From the NCBI GenBank assembly GCA_003219115.1, contig QHPN01000231.1:1-8678 (forward strand): a stretch of 8,678 nt of DNA. The letters are read 5' to 3'. The DNA comes from Verrucomicrobiota bacterium (GTDB taxonomy: Bacteria; Verrucomicrobiota; Verrucomicrobiia; Chthoniobacterales; UBA10450). Positions 6,014 through 8,678 of the stretch are shown here, piece after piece. The notes under the pieces were generated by a model. It was not told where the DNA came from, did not search any database, and worked only from the letters and a program-made list of their open reading frames with translations. Each line of letters begins with the position of its first letter. Position 1 is the stretch's first letter. The position numbers were made by a program, and so were the translations under genes.

Positions 6014-7587
6014 AAATCGAGCGTGCCATCTGGTTTTTTATCATCGCGATCACGGTTTTGCGCCTTGCCTTGCTAGGCGCGACCGATCTCGAATTTGACG
6101 AGGCGCATTATTGGATGTGGTCGCAGCGACTTGAGCCGGCTTACTTCAGCAAAGGTCCCGGCGTTGCCTTTGCCATCCGCGCCAGCACCATGATTTTCGG
6201 TGACAACGAATTTGGCGTCCGCTTTTTTAGTCCGCTGCTTGGTGCCGGCACGAGCCTGCTGCTGTTTTATTTGGGGCGCCGGATGTTCAATGCCCAAACC
6301 GCGCTTTGGGCCGTGATCGGGTTAAATGCCACACCGATTTTTAACATTGGGTCCTTCGTAATGACGATCGATCCGCTCTCAATCTTCTTTTGGGTCGCGG
6401 CCATGTTTTCCTTTTGGCGGGTGGTCGAGACGAGTCCGAAGTTTTCGTGGTCCTGGCCTTTGACCGGTGCGCTCATTGGTCTCGGGTTTCTCTGCAAATA
6501 CACGAACGTATTCGAGCTGGTCTCCATCATCGTAATCCTCGCGCTCATTCCGAAATTGCGGGTGGAATTCCGGCGGCCGGGTTTTTATCTGATGCTGCTG
6601 ATTTTCGCGGCCTGTTGCGTTCCGCCGGCGCGATGGAACCAGCAACACGCCTGGGTGACGATTGGGCATCTGAAATCACGTGGCGGAGTGGCTCAAAGTC
6701 TCGGCTTTCATCCCCTGGAATTCTTGAAGTTTATCGGGGAACATTTTCTTCCCTATTCGCCGCTGCTCTTTCTCGGCGTCGCCATCGCCGTGATTGCGGT
6801 TTGGAAACGCGCGCAACAGCAACCGCGTCGCCTTTTTTTAATGTGGTTCGGGCTGCCGGTCTTCACGTTTTATGCGCTGCTCTCGTTCAATAAAGCCGCG
6901 GCGCCGAACTGGGATGCGCTCGCTTTCCCCAGTTTTGCCTTACTGGCGGTGGCTTTCTGGCAGCCGCATCTGGAAGCGAAACCGGTCTGGCGAGTTCTGG
7001 GCGGTTGCGCGCTTGGGCTCGGGATAATTACGAGCGTGCTCGCGCTCGATAGCGACATGCTTCGGAACGTCGGTATTGAAATTAAGCGACGCGATCCATC
7101 CGATGGATGGCGCGGCTGGAAAAGCGCCACGGTTGCTCTCGAGACCTTTCGGGTCAAATTCGAACGCGAAACGGAGGAGAAATTTTTCCTTATCGCGGAC
7201 GAACGCGATCGTGCCTCAGAGATTTCGTTCTATTTGCATGAAAAACGCAGGCAAGGTCCGGGACATCCGCCCTGCTATATCGTCGAGTCGCAGGACGTGG
7301 TGAATCAATTTTCATTCTGGCCGCGTTACGATGAATTTGTCGAGCTTCCGCGCGGCGCACCCAATCCGGAAGAGCAGACCTATACCGAAGAAGGCGGGGT
7401 TAATTTGTTTCAGGGACGCAGCGCTCTTTATATTCAGGACGCCGGCCGCAAAAATATTCCGCATAATATTCAGCGAGGATTTTCCTCGGCAGAGCGCGTC
7501 GCCAGGATCGAAGTCCATCACTTGGGAAGGCTCATTCGCAGCTGGGACGTTTATGTTTGCCTGCGTTATCGAACCCTGCCGTTATGA
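6010..7587 (+). CDS. GT39/ArnT-like membrane glycosyltransferase (dolichyl-phosphate-mannose-protein mannosyltransferase family)
   Basis: A 525-residue integral membrane glycosyltransferase of the GT-C fold (PMT_2/ArnT type), which moves a sugar from a polyprenyl-phosphate donor to an extracytoplasmic acceptor such as lipid, glycan or protein. After the first membrane helix (about 7-23) comes the catalytic loop DLEFDEAHYWMWSQ with the acidic pair Asp30-Glu31, followed by a KGPG segment resembling the family's HPP region. About ten hydrophobic helices follow to about residue 347, including TIDPLSIFFW (119-128). The remaining 170 or so residues are a soluble, presumably periplasmic domain, as in ArnT-like enzymes. 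It is intact with no internal stop. Its start overlaps the PAP2 stop (ATGA) and its stop overlaps the GT2 start (ATGA), so the three genes form a tightly coupled unit. The adjacent GT2 would make the lipid-linked sugar it uses. Donor and acceptor cannot be inferred. Confidence 0.88.
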   Translation: MKIERAIWFFIIAITVLRLALLGATDLEFDEAHYWMWSQRLEPAYFSKGPGVAFAIRASTMIFGDNEFGVRFFSPLLGAGTSLLLFYLGRRMFNAQTALWAVIGLNATPIFNIGSFVMTIDPLSIFFWVAAMFSFWRVVETSPKFSWSWPLTGALIGLGFLCKYTNVFELVSIIVILALIPKLRVEFRRPGFYLMLLIFAACCVPPARWNQQHAWVTIGHLKSRGGVAQSLGFHPLEFLKFIGEHFLPYSPLLFLGVAIAVIAVWKRAQQQPRRLFLMWFGLPVFTFYALLSFNKAAAPNWDALAFPSFALLAVAFWQPHLEAKPVWRVLGGCALGLGIITSVLALDSDMLRNVGIEIKRRDPSDGWRGWKSATVALETFRVKFERETEEKFFLIADERDRASEISFYLHEKRRQGPGHPPCYIVESQDVVNQFSFWPRYDEFVELPRGAPNPEEQTYTEEGGVNLFQGRSALYIQDAGRKNIPHNIQRGFSSAERVARIEVHHLGRLIRSWDVYVCLRYRTLPL

Positions 7588-8276
7588 GCAACGTCTCGGT
7601 AGTTGTTCCGCTCTACAACGAAGAAGAGAACGTCGCGATTTTGCAGCGCGAATTGACTGATGCGCTCAGTGGTCTCGATTACGAAATCATTTTTGTCGAC
7701 GACGGTTCACACGACGAAACCGTCTCCCGCATCGTGCCCGATCCGCGGGTTCGGGTTTTGCGTTTTGAAAAAAATGCGGGACAAAGCGCGGCCATTTTCG
7801 CCGGTCTACAAGCGGTCCGGGGTGGCGTCGCGGTTTTGATCGATGGCGATTTACAAAATGATCCCGCCGATATTCCTCGCTTGCTCGCGGAAATTTCAAG
7901 TGGCGCGGATCTGGTTTGCGGATATCGGGCGCAGCGCAAAGACACCGTGGTCAAGCGTATCACCAGCCGGGTAGCGAATTTCGTGCGCAGCCGGTTCACG
8001 CGCGACGGCGTGCGCGACACCGGTTGCACGCTGAAAGCGCTGCGGCGCGATTGCATTGCGGCGCTGGTTCCGTTCAAGGGCATGCATCGTTTTATTCCAG
8101 CGCTGGTCAAGGGTGCTGGATATCGGCTGGTTGAGATCCCGGTGAATCACCGCCCTCGCCGTTTCGGCCAGAGCAAGTACGGCTTGGGTAATCGCGCCGT
8201 CCGCGCCACGATCGACATGTTTGGTGTGCGCTGGTTGCTGTCGCGCCGCCTGAATTACAGATTGCGGGAGCCATAA
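7584..8276 (+). CDS. GT2 family glycosyltransferase, polyprenyl-phosphate sugar synthase-like (DPM1/ArnC type)
   Basis: A 230-residue cytoplasmic GT-A glycosyltransferase predicted to transfer a sugar from a nucleotide donor to polyprenyl phosphate. The ATG at 7584 is chosen because it gives the canonical start SNVSVVVPLYNEEENV and overlaps the GT39 stop as ATGA; an upstream in-frame ATG at 7557 lies inside GT39. Motifs in order: YEIIFVDDGSHDET (33-46, nucleotide-binding DD39-40), FEKNAGQSAAIFAGL (61-75), the metal-binding DxD in LIDGDLQNDP (85-94), GCTLKALRR (147-155), and HRFIPALVKGAGYRLVEIPV (168-187) followed by NHRPRRFGQSKYG (188-200). It is of the short form: the C-terminal membrane helices found in ArnC/GtrB-type relatives are absent, so membrane association would be peripheral. 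It is intact and last in the PAP2-GT39-GT2 unit. A 9-bp-period repeat starts two bases after its stop. Confidence 0.9.
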   Translation: MSNVSVVVPLYNEEENVAILQRELTDALSGLDYEIIFVDDGSHDETVSRIVPDPRVRVLRFEKNAGQSAAIFAGLQAVRGGVAVLIDGDLQNDPADIPRLLAEISSGADLVCGYRAQRKDTVVKRITSRVANFVRSRFTRDGVRDTGCTLKALRRDCIAALVPFKGMHRFIPALVKGAGYRLVEIPVNHRPRRFGQSKYGLGNRAVRATIDMFGVRWLLSRRLNYRLREP

Positions 8277-8277
8277 T

Positions 8278-8305
8278 TAGACAGGATTTACAGGATTAAC
8301 AGGAT
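8278..8305. repeat. 9-bp-period acaggatta repeat, copy B
   Basis: After tag (8278-8280) come three nearly identical 9-bp units: acaggattt, acaggatta and acaggat plus divergent bases, from 8281 to 8305. It belongs to the same family as the pgk-tpiA spacer and the inverted copy at 8421-8460. It lies directly behind the GT2 stop codon. Confidence 0.75.
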
Positions 8306-8321
8306 CAGGCCCGCCTGACTT

Positions 8322-8339
8322 AATCTGCGAAATCTGCGG
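8322..8339. repeat. 9-bp-period aatctgcg direct repeat
   Basis: Two adjacent 9-bp units, aatctgcga (8322-8330) and aatctgcgg (8331-8339), form a second small tandem repeat of the same period but different sequence, between the two inverted acaggatta copies. The rest of 8340-8420 shows no gene or clear signal. Confidence 0.6.
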
Positions 8340-8420
8340 ATATTTCTCCAGGCTGCTTCGGTCGGTCAGTCAAGTGTCCGAAGAATGATTCGTGGAATGG
8401 ATTTAAGGGATTGGGTTTAG

Positions 8421-8460
8421 AAATCCCCTGTTAATCCTGTAACGATCCTGTAGATCCCGT
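8421..8460. repeat. 9-bp-period acaggatta repeat, copy C, inverted relative to copy B
   Basis: This stretch contains cctgtta, atcctgtaa, cgatcctgta and gatcccgt units, the reverse complement of the copy B pattern with several substitutions. Copies B and C face each other and bracket about 180 bp, so the interval could fold on itself or represent a decayed repeat pair. Confidence 0.65.
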
Positions 8461-8534
8461 CCTTCTTTTGTCCCCAAATCGCGCTTGTCATCCTAAGGGC
8501 CCACGATAAGCTTTTCGCCCCACTGGGGATCTGC

Positions 8535-8678
8535 ATGTCGCTGGCTGAACTTCTCTCTGCTGATCAGATTATCCCTGAAATGAAGGCGACCGAGCGCTGG
8601 GACGCCATCGTTGAGCTGATGGATTTGCTGGTGGCGCGCGGCCAGATCAAACCGGAAGATCGCGATGGAATTCTGGCC
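8535..8678 (+). CDS. PTS sugar transporter subunit IIA (PtsN/fructose type), N-terminal part cut by the window end
   Basis: The first 48 residues of a protein resembling the PTS EIIA type-2 domain, which receives phosphate from HPr-like proteins and either passes it to EIIB or, in PtsN-type systems, acts as a regulator. The visible segment starts MSLAELLSADQIIPEMKATE and continues with RWDAIVELMDLLVARGQIKPEDRDGILA, matching the family's opening strand and two helices. The phosphorylated His motif would lie beyond the window. The ATG at 8535 has a GGGGA sequence at 8525-8529, five bases upstream, as a plausible ribosome binding site. The 258-base repeat-rich gap before it suggests a separate transcription unit from the glycosyltransferases. 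Transport versus regulatory role cannot be decided from this fragment. Confidence 0.8.
   Translation, partial: MSLAELLSADQIIPEMKATERWDAIVELMDLLVARGQIKPEDRDGILA

Noticed and set aside
8277..8534. tRNA or riboswitch before the PTS IIA gene
   Set aside because: No cloverleaf, CCA end or conserved aptamer core is visible; the gap is explained mostly by short-period repeats.

Overview
The window looks like chromosomal DNA of a soil-type verrucomicrobium (Spartobacteria/Chthoniobacterales, e.g. the Udaeobacter lineage) or a close relative. This rests on recognition of the protein set, not on a search: a four-helix-bundle S23-family protein, a secreted cyclophilin with C-terminal repeats of a kind I associate with Verrucomicrobia, a LolA-like sorting protein, and intergenic DNA crowded with short degenerate repeats. 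Coding density is high and the DNA is moderately GC-rich by eye.

Layout. (1) Positions 3-2441, plus strand: S23-like four-helix-bundle gene, pgk (phosphoglycerate kinase) and tpiA (triosephosphate isomerase). The first two are joined by an ATGA overlap; pgk and tpiA are separated by a 53-base spacer made of a 9-bp-period repeat. (2) Positions 2442-2818: a non-coding convergent gap holding three different repeat structures. (3) Positions 2819-5333, minus strand: a LolA-like outer-membrane lipoprotein-sorting protein followed by an exported cyclophilin-type peptidylprolyl isomerase whose catalytic domain appears nested inside an Ig-like domain. (4) Positions 5313-8276, plus strand: a PAP2-family lipid phosphatase, a GT39/ArnT-like membrane glycosyltransferase and a DPM1/ArnC-like GT2, each joined to the next by an ATGA overlap. 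This is a plausible polyprenyl-phosphate-sugar envelope glycosylation unit. (5) Positions 8277-8534: a repeat-filled gap. (6) Positions 8535 to the window end: the N-terminus of a PTS IIA (PtsN/fructose type) protein.

The most striking feature is that three otherwise well-preserved genes are each broken once by a small lesion in or next to a highly conserved motif. pgk lacks the substrate-binding SHLGRPKG segment and shifts frame. tpiA lacks ILGHSE, including the catalytic histidine, and shifts frame. The PAP2 gene carries an 8-bp tandem duplication just after its PSGH motif. All three resume in another frame with good family similarity to the end. Either these are very recent mutations in essential-type genes or, more likely, they are assembly/consensus errors at sequence shared among co-occurring relatives; read mapping would decide. 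I found no convincing novel defence, mobile or RNA system.
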